Positions 11,251-22,400 of a DNA stretch of 64,000 nt are shown here, piece by piece. The position numbers and the translations under genes are program-made. The notes under the pieces were generated by a model that made no database searches, was not told where the DNA came from, and saw nothing but the letters and a program-made list of their open reading frames with translations. Each line of letters opens with the position of its first letter. The first letter of the stretch is position 1. Origin of the DNA: Epiperipatus broadwayi (lineage: Eukaryota > Onychophora > Udeonychophora > Euonychophora > Peripatidae); the NCBI GenBank assembly GCA_028023455.1, contig JAQFVV010012529.1, positions 742,001 to 806,000 of the forward strand. The letters are read 5' to 3'.

Positions 11251-14200
11251 TTCATATAATATACAAACATAAATGGGCTGCTCGTTAATACACATTAGTC
11301 AGTATGGCAAGCTTATTGGGTTTTTACTTCTAAGTTTAAGATCAAGAAGCACCATGGTCTAGCCCGATAACTCTTAACTGAACATCAGGCGATTTTTTTT
11401 GAAGTCAGAATGATTGTGTATGTGAATGATTTTTTTTTAAAATAGATATTTACAATCATGACAGACAAAACTAAATCATGGTCTTTATTCCCAGGAGGCT
11501 GTAAGGTTATCAACCAGGACAGCAATTAATGGCCAAAGATGAAGGGAGCTAAGAATTCAGGCTGCATTTGATGATGACTTTTTATTTAGGTATTTAAAAC
11601 TGCAGATTACTTTCAAATGAAGAAAGATTGCAAGAATTGGAAAAAGAATTGTCTAATATTAAATGGCATATTATTGTACTTTGTGAAATTATTAGAAAAG
11701 GTGAAGGGTCATTTATTTTAAAAAGTGAACATGTACTATACTAAGGCATAAATATTAAAAGCATAAGTGGAATAGGATTCACTATAAATAAAAAGTGGAA
11801 AGAACAATATTGTGCAGTTTGATGGTATATCAGACAGAGTGGCAAGGTTAGTTATTCAACTTAATGGTAGGTATCAAATATTTCCCAACAAGTTCTCATT
11901 GTGATGAAGAAGTAGAGGATTTTCATATAGATTTACAAAAGGCTTTTGATCAGACCAAACAACATTTTAAAATTGTTATGGGAGACTTTAATGCTAGAAT
12001 TGATAACCATCTGAAAATTGATCAGGCCAAAGGATTTTAAAATTGTCTTGAGAGACACTGATACTTGAATTAGTAAGCACTTGAGAGATGAAAGTATTGT
12101 TGGTAAATTTGGTTATGGTGATAGAAATGAGAGGACATAGACTTGTGAAGTTTGTAGTAAAAGAAAAACTTTATTTTATGATTTTTTTTTTTGAGAAAAT
12201 GCTAAACGAAAATGGACATGGAAGCATCAAAATGTATGGCAGAATTTGATTATATTTTGACTAAAAGAAAATATGTATTTCAAAACTGTAATGTTCTTAA
12301 TAAATTGTACATTAGAAATAATCATTGATTAGTGAGATGTAAGATATGTGTTAATGCAAAACTACAGAGACTAAAATTATTAAGAAAAACAATATTCGCA
12401 GTTGATATTCCTAATTTTCAGAAACATTCCAATGAATTTAAATTAGAACTTGCAAATCATTTTCCTATATTAACAGAATTTGAGCATAATTCAGATTCAA
12501 ACAAATCAATAGGAAGATAACTGATACACTTTTAACAACTGCAACAAGGAGAGCTGGTACAAAAATGCAGCAATTGACCAGTAAAATTTCTACTGAGACA
12601 CGACATTTTATGCAGAAAAGAAAAAATATGAAAATATATAAAAATGATACATTAAGAATGATTGAATATCTAGAATTATGTAAAATGGTGTGAAAAAGAG
12701 TTGATAATGATGTAAATATAATTGTGAATTAATAAGGAAAGCTATAGAAGAGAATAAGTCTCAATAATGTAAAACAACATTTTGATATTGGTAGGAAATT
12801 TATTTTTGCAACAAGAAAAAGATATTGAACTATTACTTAAAAGAGAGTCAACATTATGAAATGTGTAGAAATGTTTTGCAATAAAGAAAAGTATCTCTTA
12901 TAATTACTATATCCTCTGAATTGTCCCAAATTTTAAGTGAAGAAGTGAAAAATACAATTAAATTTATAAAGAAGGGAAAAGCTCCAGGTAATGATGGAAT
13001 TATAATTGATATTTTCAAAGAAATGGGTCAAGAAATAGAATTTTTTTTGGCAAAATTATATATCAAATATCTAAATGATAAAGATGTACAGCTGAGAATG
13101 CAGTATTAATATTTAAAAAAAGTGATAAAGAAGATATTAAAAATTATAGAGCTATCAAACTTTTATCAGTCCTATACAAAAAGTTTTATCAAGATAATTA
13201 CAACTTGTCTACAGCAAACTTTGGATTTTAACCAGCCAAAAGAACAAGCTGGATTTAAAAGTGGTTTTAGTGTGGGGGACATATTTAAGTATTAAGAGAA
13301 GTTATAGAAAGAACCAATAAATATGAGTTGCCATTATACTTTGGATTTGTAGATTATGAAATTGCATTTGATTCTATATGCATTCAGTAATTAAAGTATT
13401 GGATTATCAAAATATATATCTAGAATATTGTCATATTCTGAAGAATATTTATAAAAATGAAACAGCAATAATTAGATTACATTTTGATACTAGAATGATT
13501 AACATTGAAAAAGATATACAACAGGGTGATTTCATATTTCCAAAAAATTTTACAACAGTTTTGCATGAAGTACATTGTGAATTAAAATGGGAAGTTAAGG
13601 GGAAAAAAGTAAGTGTAAATTATTTAAGTCATTGCATGTAATGCTTTTAGTTTCAGAAAATATTGCAAGAGGTATCAGATGAAAATAAGAAAGTAGGACT
13701 AAAAGTAAATGTTAAAAAGACTAAAATAATGTTCTGTGGATTTTCTAAAAAAAAAAAAAAGAAAAGAAAGATTGGTAGATAGAAACTTAATGAATAAAAT
13801 TAATCATAGAATTAAACTTGGTTGGGTGATTTTGATAGAAATAAATATTAAAAGAAAATATGCCTATATGTTTGAAAGTAAAATATTTAATAAATGTATC
13901 TACTAGTTCTTACTTATGATTCTGAGACTTCAACATCTATCAGAAGAGCAATATAGAAACTTTAAACTGCTCAACAAAGTGTGGAGACATGCATGTTAGC
14001 AATAACAAGAAGAGATCAAAGACAAAATACATAACAAATGTTACTGACACCATTGAATTAAGAAACTGCAATGGAATTGGGCTGAACATATTGCTGGAAA
14101 TAGTGATACTAGATAGACAGTTGAAATCTTAAACTGCATTTCAAGAGATTTTAAAAGATCTAGTAAGAGACCACATGTGAGATGGATGGATGAAATAAGA

Positions 14201-14297
14201 AAATGTGCTGGAATGTTGTGGAGAAGAGAGACTAAAGATCAGTGAAGGTGGACTGAAATTAGACAAATCTTCATTCTGCATGTGCATCGATAATTTT
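11251..14297 (+). pseudogene. Heavily decayed RTE-clade LINE copy
   Basis: Seen: this segment is collinear with the better copy at 18555-21718, from the 5' leader (ttcatata.tata, gggctgctc) through the ORF start (ATGACAGACAAAA at about 11458) to GTGAGATGGATGGATGAAAT near 14177. It is broken by many stops and frameshifts. Recognisable islands are the endonuclease motif MGDFNARI near 11979, frames at 12332-12520 and 12921-13109 (GKAPGNDGIIIDI), and 13378-13641 (reverse-transcriptase palm). The segment that would encode the FADD catalytic motif is missing around 13636-13650. A tandem duplication of about 72 bp disrupts the endonuclease near 11948-12091. Known: RTE LINEs encode an APE-type endonuclease plus a reverse transcriptase. 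This copy cannot be functional. Confidence 0.85.
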
Positions 14298-14829
14298 TGA
14301 AAATTTTGATGTCCTTGTTAAAAATAAGAAATCTCTCAATGATAAAACTTTTTTTTTTAAAAGAAAAACATTTATAGGTGCCTCTGTATATAAATACACA
14401 CATGTTTATAATAAGTAATAATATGCATTTGTATGCAATATAGTAGTATTACAGTTGTAATAGTGTATCATGCTTAGCATTTTGTTTATATGATTAAATA
14501 CAGTGTATATGTACAATTAACATCTCATTCTTTTAAGCATATGGCTGCATATATTGAAAATAAAAATAAAACAAACTAACTCCTTTTTAAAACTTGTTTT
14601 TTATATGACTATTACATGGAAAAATAAAATCTAACATTTCGACTATTTTATATAGTCTTTTTCAAGGCACACTAAAATAAAATAAAATATATAGCTTTTA
14701 TTTTTATTTATTTTTTATATATGTCCTGGAAACAGGACATATATTTGAGAGAGATAGCATATGAATGATTGGATGTCCTAGTAAAAAAAGAGAGAAATAA
14801 AAAAAGCTATATTAATTAAGAAGATAAAA
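14298..14829. other. AT-rich DNA without recognised genes
   Basis: No coding or structural signal was recognised between the decayed RTE and the second TIR element. A short inverted TATATATGTCC/GGACATATAT pair lies near 14715-14743. Confidence 0.45.
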
Positions 14830-14837
14830 CAAAATTT

Positions 14838-15988
14838 GGTTCTGGTTGATTAGACCCATATGTCACTTGATGGCATGATTTATGTGCTGAAACACAAAAA
14901 TGCTGTTTACATGGCCAGCCATATTTTATGGTATGATTTATTTGCTAAAACACAAAAACACCTTTTATACACAGCCAAGCATATTTTTGTGGCCATGCTG
15001 TTATGTGTATACAACAGTACTGATGTACTACACATTGCAGGCTGCATTGTCACATTGCACTAAATTATTTGAGAATTAGCACACTTTACATTTATTTACA
15101 GTGTCGTGTAAGTGTGGGTGTCTTTCAATTATAATAATCATTAATTGTAAAGGATTTAAAACTGAAATCACACTATTTCACCAATAATTATTGTAGGGTT
15201 TACATACTTTTAAGGTGCAAAATCTTGTCAAAGAGTATGTCTGAACATAGTTTGAAGTAGGTAATGTGTCAAATAATGTATTCTTCATAAACTCAACAAA
15301 ACCAACAACATGGCACAGGAAAACCTAGATGTTTCATTCTCCCATTTACTGACAACAGAAGCTAACTTGGTTTGACGGGTTCAGAATACCGTTTGTTTAA
15401 GCTATATGTCTAATATAGTACTGGAGCCACAAACAGATGTTTTTTAAATTGTTGATCTTTATAGCAAAAAAAGAAAGCATAATAATTTTTAAATTTGTTG
15501 GTGTTGTTTTCCAAAAAAAAAAAAGAAAAAGCAGAACCAAAAAAAACAGAGTAAAACAAAAAAAAAAGCATACTAAGTTTTACATTTATAGATTTTTTTT
15601 TTTTAAAAAAAAGAAACCAAAAAAAGCAACCATAATAAGTTGAAAATTTTTTGATGTTAATAAAAAAAGTGGACTAAGTTTGATATTAGTATTTTTTTAA
15701 AAAAAAAGAAATAAAAAAAAAAAAAACTTTAATAAGTTGAAAGTTTGTTGATGTTAATAAAAAAAGACATTCAAAAATTAAAAATTCTGTTTGATTTTTA
15801 TTTTTCAACATTTTTTGAAGTTAATAAAAAAAAATATTTAAAAAGTACAAATTCTGTTGTTTGATTTTTTTTTTATAAGAAAAAAGAAAAAAATCCAAAA
15901 AAAGTATGACCTGGGAATGTTAATGTTTTATAGTTTTTGTGTAGCAACAACATCATCAAGTAGCGTGTGTGTCTAATCAACAAATACC
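14838..15988. mobile_element. Merlin-like non-autonomous TIR element 2
   Basis: Seen: the left end begins GGTTCTGGTTGATTAGAC and the reverse complement of the right end begins GGTATTTGTTGATTAGAC. Similarity continues into the shared subterminal block (CACTTGATGGCATGATT / TACTTGATGATGTTGTT). Flanks CAAAATTT (14830-14837) and CAAAATTG (15989-15996) form an 8-bp duplication with one mismatch. The interior contains repeated poly-A/poly-T units with GATGTTAATAAAAAA spacers (about 15500-15900). The open frames at 14860-15063 and 15437-15643 lie in terminal or A-rich repeat sequence and are not credible genes. Inferred: same clan as element 1. Confidence 0.75.
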
Positions 15989-15996
15989 CAAAATTG

Positions 15997-17054
15997 AATA
16001 GAGATAGTGGGATAAAGACATTATTTTATAGGAATATTATTAATAATAGAGAAAATGTATATTTATAAAGTTTTGTAAAATAAAAAGTTTAAGGATAGGC
16101 TAAAAAGTTAAAGAAGTTGATAATAGAGGGAGTGGTATTAAAAGAGTATATGAAAAAGAAGCTAAGGATTTTGAAAAAAGAGTCAGTTATAAATTTAAAA
16201 AGGGGAAGGTTATGCAAATGGTGAGTAAAATGAATAAGTGGATTATAAGAGGGAATAAAAATAGGAATAAAAATTATTAATAAAGAAGTAAGTATAGATA
16301 AATAATAGAAAGAAGGAAAGGATATAGGTACTAAAAGTAAAATTAAAAAGTATATTAGAGAGTAATATAAAATGATAGATAGTAAGAAAATGTAAAAAGT
16401 AAAAAGAAAATAGAAATAGCAAAGAAATAATGAAAAAAAAATAACAAAAGAGGGAAGTAAAGGTATAGGGTTAAAAATAAAATATGATGATGAATAATAA
16501 TGTAAAATATGTATTTTTATATGTATATAGAATAATGGTTATATAATTATATGTTTAAATGTTGTAGCTCTGATGAAGACTGCAGGACAGTCAAAACTTA
16601 GAAAATTAAAGGAAATTTTATATATAAAAAAATTGCATTGGAGTGTATATGTGGAGATGTATAAAAAGTAATATATAATTTATGACTTTCAGTTTTTTTT
16701 TAACCTCCATATAATATAGCAATTTTTCAATCCATTTATTCCTGAGTCATCTGTTGAAAGTTTGAGTATTCAGTAAATGTAGAACATCTTATTTAAAAAA
16801 AAATTATTCTGCCACATTCTGGTATTTAATTTATATACATAAATTAGTTTTTTTATAAAATTGCTTGACAGTTTTTTTTCTTTTAAACCATTCACTCTTT
16901 CTATTCATTTGCATTATTTATATTTAGTATAGCATGAGCTAAAATTGGCTGCAAATATCCATATACGTATATATTTGGAAAAGAAAGAAAATAGAAAAAA
17001 AATTATAATATCAAGTTCATTTTAAAATAAGTGGAATAAGTTTTATGTAGTTAA
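15997..17054. other. AT-rich and purine-rich DNA; possible Penelope-type remnant
   Basis: A purine-rich plus strand (16000-16500) has no open frame of note. At 16570-16597 lies CTGATGA A GAC...GTC A AAAC, which resembles the core and stem II of a hammerhead. The G of GAAA is lost and no stem III or stem I partner is present. It could be a dead relative of the ribozymes at 26 and 62-63 kb, or chance. Confidence 0.35.
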
Positions 17055-17616
17055 AACAAGTGGGTTCTAGTAAACTATTAACTGTGCAGCCTTTGGTGGC
17101 GCTGTTTCTGTGTAAAAACACAGAATTATACCGCTTTCATGGCGAACCTACGGCTAATATAGAGTGATCAATAATATACGAGTAGATCGTATATAGTGGT
17201 TATAATACGCGGCCAATTCTTCCGCGTTCAATAACACTACATCTACTAACAATACTATGATCGTATAGTTTGCCGTTGATTTCATTGCGGGTTGAATTCC
17301 TATGCATATTGACAGAATTTGTATTGTCGCTAGAATTTAAGATGAGAGTGTGAGCATTGTCATCTTTTTCAAGTGTTTATTTGTTGATGTTTATGATTTT
17401 CTGTATTTCCCAACTGAAAGATTTTTGCGTACTAGTAATTTTCAGCATATTATTGATATTTGTCAAAAAAAATTTTTTTTGGCTAATTTTGGCTTTTTTG
17501 GGTGTCAAAAAAGACAAAATAAAATTTCTCAAGCTCTCTGGCAGACGATTGGAGTTGTTTGCAGAAAAATACCGTTTCTGTCATGACTTGGACGAGAGTT
17601 GAAAAAGAAGAACAAA

Positions 17617-17820
17617 ATGTCTACCACGTTATTATATTTGTGGGACGTCCCAAACAGAGAAAGTGCGGCAGTTGCATTTTTGCAAGCCCAAAACATCCTG
17701 CTATTCATTACAGTTGATTTAGTTCAGTCATATGTGCTTAATAAATTTATTTTCTGGAAAGAATTTGTTTTGTTTGCGATTATTTTTATCTGTAAATCAT
17801 GTAATTTACACCCAGAATGA
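17617..17820 (+). pseudogene. Possible N-terminal remnant of a Merlin (ISXO2-like) transposase
   Basis: The frame begins at ATG 17617. Residues 10-28 read DVPNRESAAVAFLQAQNIL. This recalls the short helix (acidic/NRE..A..FLQ...IL) at the start of eukaryotic ISXO2-like Merlin transposases. In those proteins it precedes a C..C zinc-ribbon-like block and the DDE core, neither of which is found here. The similarity stops after about residue 28, and the rest of the frame to 17820 is AT-driven and hydrophobic. The context supports the reading, because the host element has GG termini and an 8-bp duplication as expected for Merlin. The match is from memory of the family and short, so it is tentative. 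Confidence 0.35.
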
Positions 17821-18740
17821 CAGTATTAAAAAGGGGCGGCGTAGTTTGTTGGTCATCTCTTGATTGATTGATTTTTTTTTTTTTAAAAAAAAGTACTTCT
17901 TCTTTTGACATACCTATTCGTTCCGTTTAGAAGCAAAAAGAAATTTTTTTGTTGTTGTTTTAAATCAATAAACAGTACTTTAAGTAGATTTTAAAAATGA
18001 ACCTGAGCTAATTTTTGTTGTTAAAAAAGAATAAAAATACCGGACGTTTTATTTGTTATGAAAACAAAAAATCTTTAACAAACTTGTACGACTCTTAAAA
18101 AAGATAAATAAATAAATCCTACAGAATGTAACAAAACCGGTTAACATACATATTTTTTGTGTTAAAAAAACAATACTGCGATTGACTTTTTGTTTTTTGT
18201 TTTTGACGTTTTATTTGTTGTTATTTAAAAAAGCAAAAAAATCAAAACCCGTATTTATAAATCTAAGAGAAAAAAGAAGCCCCGTTTTATTTATTATTAT
18301 TAAAAAAAACAAAAAAAAAAATCAAAACCCCATTTTATTTGTTATTATTAAAAAAAAAAATCAAAACACGCCGCCCAAAAAAACCCCCCCGTATTTATAA
18401 ATGTAAGATAAAATGGCTGCAGAAAGGAGTTTGCTATTAACTGAAAGGAGACCCTTTGATTCCTCTTGGAGGCCTTAAAGGAACTGAGCATGGCAAATTC
18501 CTAATGTCCACTCCATACGTTCTTGTCGTTGCAGCTGTTATTACTATGTGATTATTCATATAGTATACGAACATGGATGGGCTGCTCACCAACACGCATT
18601 AGCCAGCGTGGTGAGTTTATTGGCTTTTTACCTCTGAGTTTAAGATCAAGAAACACCATGGTCTTTCTTCTCAGTGCCTGATAAGGCAGAATGAATGTTT
18701 GTGTAAATGATAAATATTTTTCCAATACATATATACAATT

Positions 18741-20489
18741 ATGACAGACAAAAATAAAGCATGGCCCTTATTCCCAGGAGGCTGTAAAGTCACCAACCAA
18801 GGCGGCGGTTGGTGGCCGAAGGCGGAGGGTGCTAAGAATCCCCTGATTGTGGACCCAGGCTGCCATTTGATGACGACTTTTTATTTAGGTACTTACAACT
18901 GCAGATCACTTTCAAGTGAAGGAAGATTGCAAGAATTAGAAGAAGAATTGTCTTATATTAAATGGGACATTATTGGACTTTGTGAAGTTAGAAGAAAAGG
19001 TGAAGAAACAATTGATTTAAAAAGTGGACATATACTCTATTATAAAGGCACAAATATTGGAAATACAAGTGGAGTAGGATTCATTATAAATAAAAAGTGG
19101 AAGAACAATATTGTGGAGATTGATGGTGTATCGGACAGAGTTGCAAGATTAGTTATACAACTTAATAGCAGATACCAAATGCAGATAATTCAGGTTTATG
19201 CCCCAACAAGTTCTCATAGTGATGAAGTAGTAGAAGATTTTTATATGGATGTACAAAAGGCTTTTGATCAGAGTAAACAACATTTTAAAATTGTTATGGG
19301 AGACTTTAATGCTAGAATTGGTAGACAAATGAAAGATGAAATTGCTGTAGGTAATTTTGGTTATGGTAATAGAAATGAGAGAGGACATAGACTTGTGGAG
19401 TTTGCAGAAAAAGAAAAACTTTATATTATGAATTCATTTTTTGTGAAAAATGTTAAAAGGAAATGGACATGGAAGCATCCAAATGAAGGTACAGCAGAAT
19501 TGGATTATATTTTGACTAACAGGAAATACATATTTCAAGATTGTAATGTTCTTAATAAATTTAACACAGGAAGTGATCATCGATTAGTAAGGTGTAAGTT
19601 ACGTGTTAATGTAAAACTAGAGAGACAAAAATTATTAAGAAAATCAATATTTACAGTTGATATTCCTAATCTTCAGAAACATTCTAATGAATTTAAATTA
19701 GAACTTACAAATAGGTTTCAAGTGTTAGGAGATTTTGAACATGATTCAGATTTGAATGAAATTAATATGAAAATAACTGATACACTTTTAAAAACTGCAA
19801 CAAAGATAGCTGGTAGAAAAAAGCAGCAATTGACTAATAAAATTTCTACTGAGACTAGAGAATTTATGAAGAAAAGAAGGAATATGAAGATATACAAAAA
19901 TGATGTATTAAAAAGAATTGAATATCTCGAATTTTGTAAAATGGTACGGAAAAGAGTTGAAAATGATATAAGAAAGTATAACTGTGAAATAGCAAGGAAA
20001 GCTGTAGAAGAAAATAAAAGTCTCAAGAATGTTAAACAACATTTTGGTATTGGTAGGAAATTTATATCTGCAATAAGAAAAAAAGATGGAATTATTACTA
20101 AAAAGAGAGATGACATCATGAAATTGGTAGAAGATTTTTATCAAGAATTATATAGTAATAAAGAACAAGTACCTCCTATATCTATTACATCTTCCGAATT
20201 GCCCAGAATTTTAAATGAAGAAGTGAGACATGCAATTAAATGTATGAAGAAAGGAAAGGCTCCAGGAAATGATGGAATTATAATTGATATATTAAAAGAA
20301 GCAGGTGAAGAAATAGAAACAATTTTAGCAAAGTTATATACCAAATGTCTAAATGATAAAGATGTACCGGAAGATTGGAAGAATGCTGTAATAATATTAA
20401 TAATATTTAAAAAGGTGATAAAGAAGATATTAGAAATTACAGACCTATCAGCCTTTTATCAGTTTTATATAAAATTTTTACCAAGATAA
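18741..20489 (+). CDS. RTE LINE ORF, 5' part: APE-type endonuclease and start of reverse transcriptase
   Basis: ATG 18741 is chosen because the decayed copy keeps the same start (MTDK...). Of the 582 codons, residues about 44-285 form an exonuclease-endonuclease-phosphatase domain: TYNCRSL (51-57), LCEVR (80-84), VYAPTS (152-157), GDFNARIG (187-194), AELDYIL (252-258) and SDHRLV (278-283). The catalytic Asn, Glu, Asp and His are therefore present. A basic linker follows. At about 500-560 the reverse transcriptase begins with KGKAPGNDGI and PEDWKNAVIILI. The last ~26 residues are out of frame: an A run at 20409-20413 appears to have lost one base, and the true frame continues from 20414. The role is target nicking and reverse transcription of the element RNA. 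Proteins of this type are often labelled craniofacial development protein 2-like in animal genomes. Confidence 0.88.
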   Translation: MTDKNKAWPLFPGGCKVTNQGGGWWPKAEGAKNPLIVDPGCHLMTTFYLGTYNCRSLSSEGRLQELEEELSYIKWDIIGLCEVRRKGEETIDLKSGHILYYKGTNIGNTSGVGFIINKKWKNNIVEIDGVSDRVARLVIQLNSRYQMQIIQVYAPTSSHSDEVVEDFYMDVQKAFDQSKQHFKIVMGDFNARIGRQMKDEIAVGNFGYGNRNERGHRLVEFAEKEKLYIMNSFFVKNVKRKWTWKHPNEGTAELDYILTNRKYIFQDCNVLNKFNTGSDHRLVRCKLRVNVKLERQKLLRKSIFTVDIPNLQKHSNEFKLELTNRFQVLGDFEHDSDLNEINMKITDTLLKTATKIAGRKKQQLTNKISTETREFMKKRRNMKIYKNDVLKRIEYLEFCKMVRKRVENDIRKYNCEIARKAVEENKSLKNVKQHFGIGRKFISAIRKKDGIITKKRDDIMKLVEDFYQELYSNKEQVPPISITSSELPRILNEEVRHAIKCMKKGKAPGNDGIIIDILKEAGEEIETILAKLYTKCLNDKDVPEDWKNAVIILIIFKKVIKKILEITDLSAFYQFYIKFLPR

Positions 20490-21700
20490 TTACAACTCGT
20501 CTACAGAGAACTTTGGAATTCCACCAACCAAGAGAACAAGCTGGATTTAAAAGTGGTTTTAGTACAATAGATCATATCCAGGTATTGAGAGAAGTCATAG
20601 AAAGGACAAATGAATATGAGTTGTCATTATGTTTTGGATTTGTAGATTATGAAAAGGCATTCGATTCTATACACATTTCTTCAGTGATTAAAGCATTGGA
20701 TCATCAAGGTATAGATCCAGGATATTGTCATATTTTAAAGAATATTTATAAAAATGCAACAGCAACAATTAGATTACATAATGATACTGGAAAAATCAAC
20801 ATTGAGAAAGGTGTAAGACAAGGTGACTCCATATCTCCAAAACTTTTTACAGCAGTGCTGCAAGAAGTATTTTGTGGATTAAAATGGGAAACTAAAGGAA
20901 TGAAAGTAAATGGAGAGTATTTAAGTCATTTGGATTTTGCAGATGATGTAGTTGTTTTTGCAAATAATGCTTCAGAGCTGCAGGAAATGTTGCAGGAGTT
21001 AGCAGATGAAAGTAGAAAAGTAGGACTAAAGATAAATGTTAAAAAGACTAAAGTAATGTTTAATCGATTTGCTCAAAATATGAAAATAAAGATTGATTAT
21101 GAAGAATTAGAAGAAGTTAACAGTTACAAATACCTTGGTCAGATTATTAATACAGATGGAAACATAATGGAGGAAATTAATCATAGAATTAAACTTGGTT
21201 GGAGTGCTTTTGGTAGAAATAACTTGATATTAAAAGGAAATATGCCTATGTGTTTGAAAAGAATGGTTTTTAACAAATGTGTTTTACCAGTTCTTACTTA
21301 TGGATCTGAGACTTGGACACTTAATAGAAGAGCAATACAGAGACTTCAGACCACTCAAAGGAGTATGGAGAGATGTATGTTGGGAGTAACAAGAAGAGAT
21401 CGAAAACGCAATGTATGGGTAAGACAACAAACAGGTGTTACTGACCTTATTGAAAAAATTAAAAGATTGAAATGGAGTTGGGCTGGACATATTGCTAGAA
21501 GAAATGATAATAGATGGACGATTGAAATTTTAAACTGGATTCCAAGAGATTGTAAAAGACCTAGAAAGAGACCACATGTGAGATGGATGGATGAAATAAG
21601 AAAATGTGCAGGGGTATTGTGGAAAAGAGAAGCTAAAGATCGGAGAAGATGGATTAAACTTGGAGAGACCTTCATCCTGCAGTGGATTGATAATGGTTGA
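20414..21700 (+). CDS. RTE LINE ORF, 3' part: reverse transcriptase palm, thumb and C-terminal region
   Basis: This frame is open from 20414, just after an in-frame TAA at 20408, through TGA near 21700. It continues the reverse transcriptase of the upstream ORF after a single indel. Counting from the codon at 20513, motifs are FVDYEKAFDSI (43-53, with a catalytic Asp), RQGDSISP (102-109), LDFADD (140-145, the catalytic pair), YLGQII (207-212) and PVLTYGSETW (259-268). The C-terminal part is rich in Trp and Arg (KWSWAGHIARR, RPHVRWMDEI), as is usual in this clade. Apart from the frameshift every expected block is present, so it is a recently inactivated copy. Reading it as an independent gene is not supported. 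Confidence 0.88.
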   Translation, partial: GDKEDIRNYRPISLLSVLYKIFTKIITTRLQRTLEFHQPREQAGFKSGFSTIDHIQVLREVIERTNEYELSLCFGFVDYEKAFDSIHISSVIKALDHQGIDPGYCHILKNIYKNATATIRLHNDTGKINIEKGVRQGDSISPKLFTAVLQEVFCGLKWETKGMKVNGEYLSHLDFADDVVVFANNASELQEMLQELADESRKVGLKINVKKTKVMFNRFAQNMKIKIDYEELEEVNSYKYLGQIINTDGNIMEEINHRIKLGWSAFGRNNLILKGNMPMCLKRMVFNKCVLPVLTYGSETWTLNRRAIQRLQTTQRSMERCMLGVTRRDRKRNVWVRQQTGVTDLIEKIKRLKWSWAGHIARRNDNRWTIEILNWIPRDCKRPRKRPHVRWMDEIRKCAGVLWKREAKDRRRWIKLGETFILQWIDNG

Positions 21701-22400
21701 TGATGATGATGATGAAGATAAAATACAAAACAATTCTTTTCGTTTATAAGCAAATATGGACATCTGAGGCGGAGTTTGTTGGACAGGTTTGAATTTTTTT
21801 TGCTAAATCAATCAACAGCAAACCCCCTCATTTTTAACATAATTCAAAAAGAAAGTGTCGATTCTAATTTTAAATAACAACAACAACAAAAAAAAAAGAA
21901 AGTCGTATGTAAAGCAAATTGGGTATATTTGAGATATTCCAAAAAAAAGTTAAAACTGTCCCTTATACTTTGAAATGTATCGAATCCAAAACAAAAAAAT
22001 AAAAGACGTCTGTAAAAAAGAAACAGTAGATTTAGAATGGAAATCCCCCCCCCCCCCCCAAATAAAGGCGTATGTCAAAAATTATGTACTTCTGAGATTC
22101 AAAAAAAAGGTCAAAGTGTCCTTTATAGTTTTAAATTTATCAAATGAAAACCAAAAAAATAATTATGTCCAAAACAAACAACCACAATATATTAAATATT
22201 AAAAAAAAAATAATTATGTCCAAAACAAACAACAACAATATATTAAATATTAAAAAAAAAAATTACAGCCGTATGTCAAAATACGATCTATTAGGTAAAA
22301 AAAATCTAGCGGCCCCGATAAGGTTATAATGCTCTGTTTTTAACTAGAAACAGCACCACCAAAGGCTGCACAGTTAATAGTTTACTAGAACCAACAAGTG

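Larger units (their letters stand above)
18555..21718 (+). mobile_element. RTE-clade LINE, nearly full length (about 3.2 kb)
   Basis: Seen: the 5' limit is inferred from where similarity to the decayed copy at 11251 begins (ttcatata.tata). The 3' end is a short (GAT)n tail (about 21699-21715), typical of RTE elements, which end in simple repeats rather than poly-A. Between them one long coding region encodes endonuclease then reverse transcriptase, split by a single frameshift. The insertion lies wholly within the TIR element at 17063-22392, so it arrived later. No clear target duplication was found. The much better preservation than at 11251-14297 implies a more recent insertion. Confidence 0.85.
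17063..22392. mobile_element. Merlin-like TIR element 3, 5.3 kb, with an RTE LINE nested inside
   Basis: Seen: the left end (from 17063) and the reverse complement of the right end (to 22392) share about 50 bp with very few differences, both starting GGTTCTAGTAAACTATTAAC. The flanks are an exact 8-bp duplication, AACAAGTG, at 17055-17062 and 22393-22400. The subterminal block GGTGGCGCTGTTTC links it to the other elements of the clan. Without the LINE (18555-21718) it would be about 2.2 kb. A possible transposase N-terminus remains at 17617-17715. Homopolymers (15 C at 22045-22059) and a 51-bp tandem repeat (about 22150-22255) fill the right interior. Inferred: a once larger Merlin-like element that later received an RTE insertion. 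Confidence 0.88.

Noticed and set aside
17350-17602. Two overlapping hydrophobic frames in TIR element 3
   Set aside because: They overlap in different frames, are driven by T-rich sequence and show no domain.
19149-20344. Several minus-strand open frames of 67-133 codons opposite the RTE ORF
   Set aside because: They are antisense shadows of the LINE coding strand with low-complexity Ser/Phe/Ile composition.
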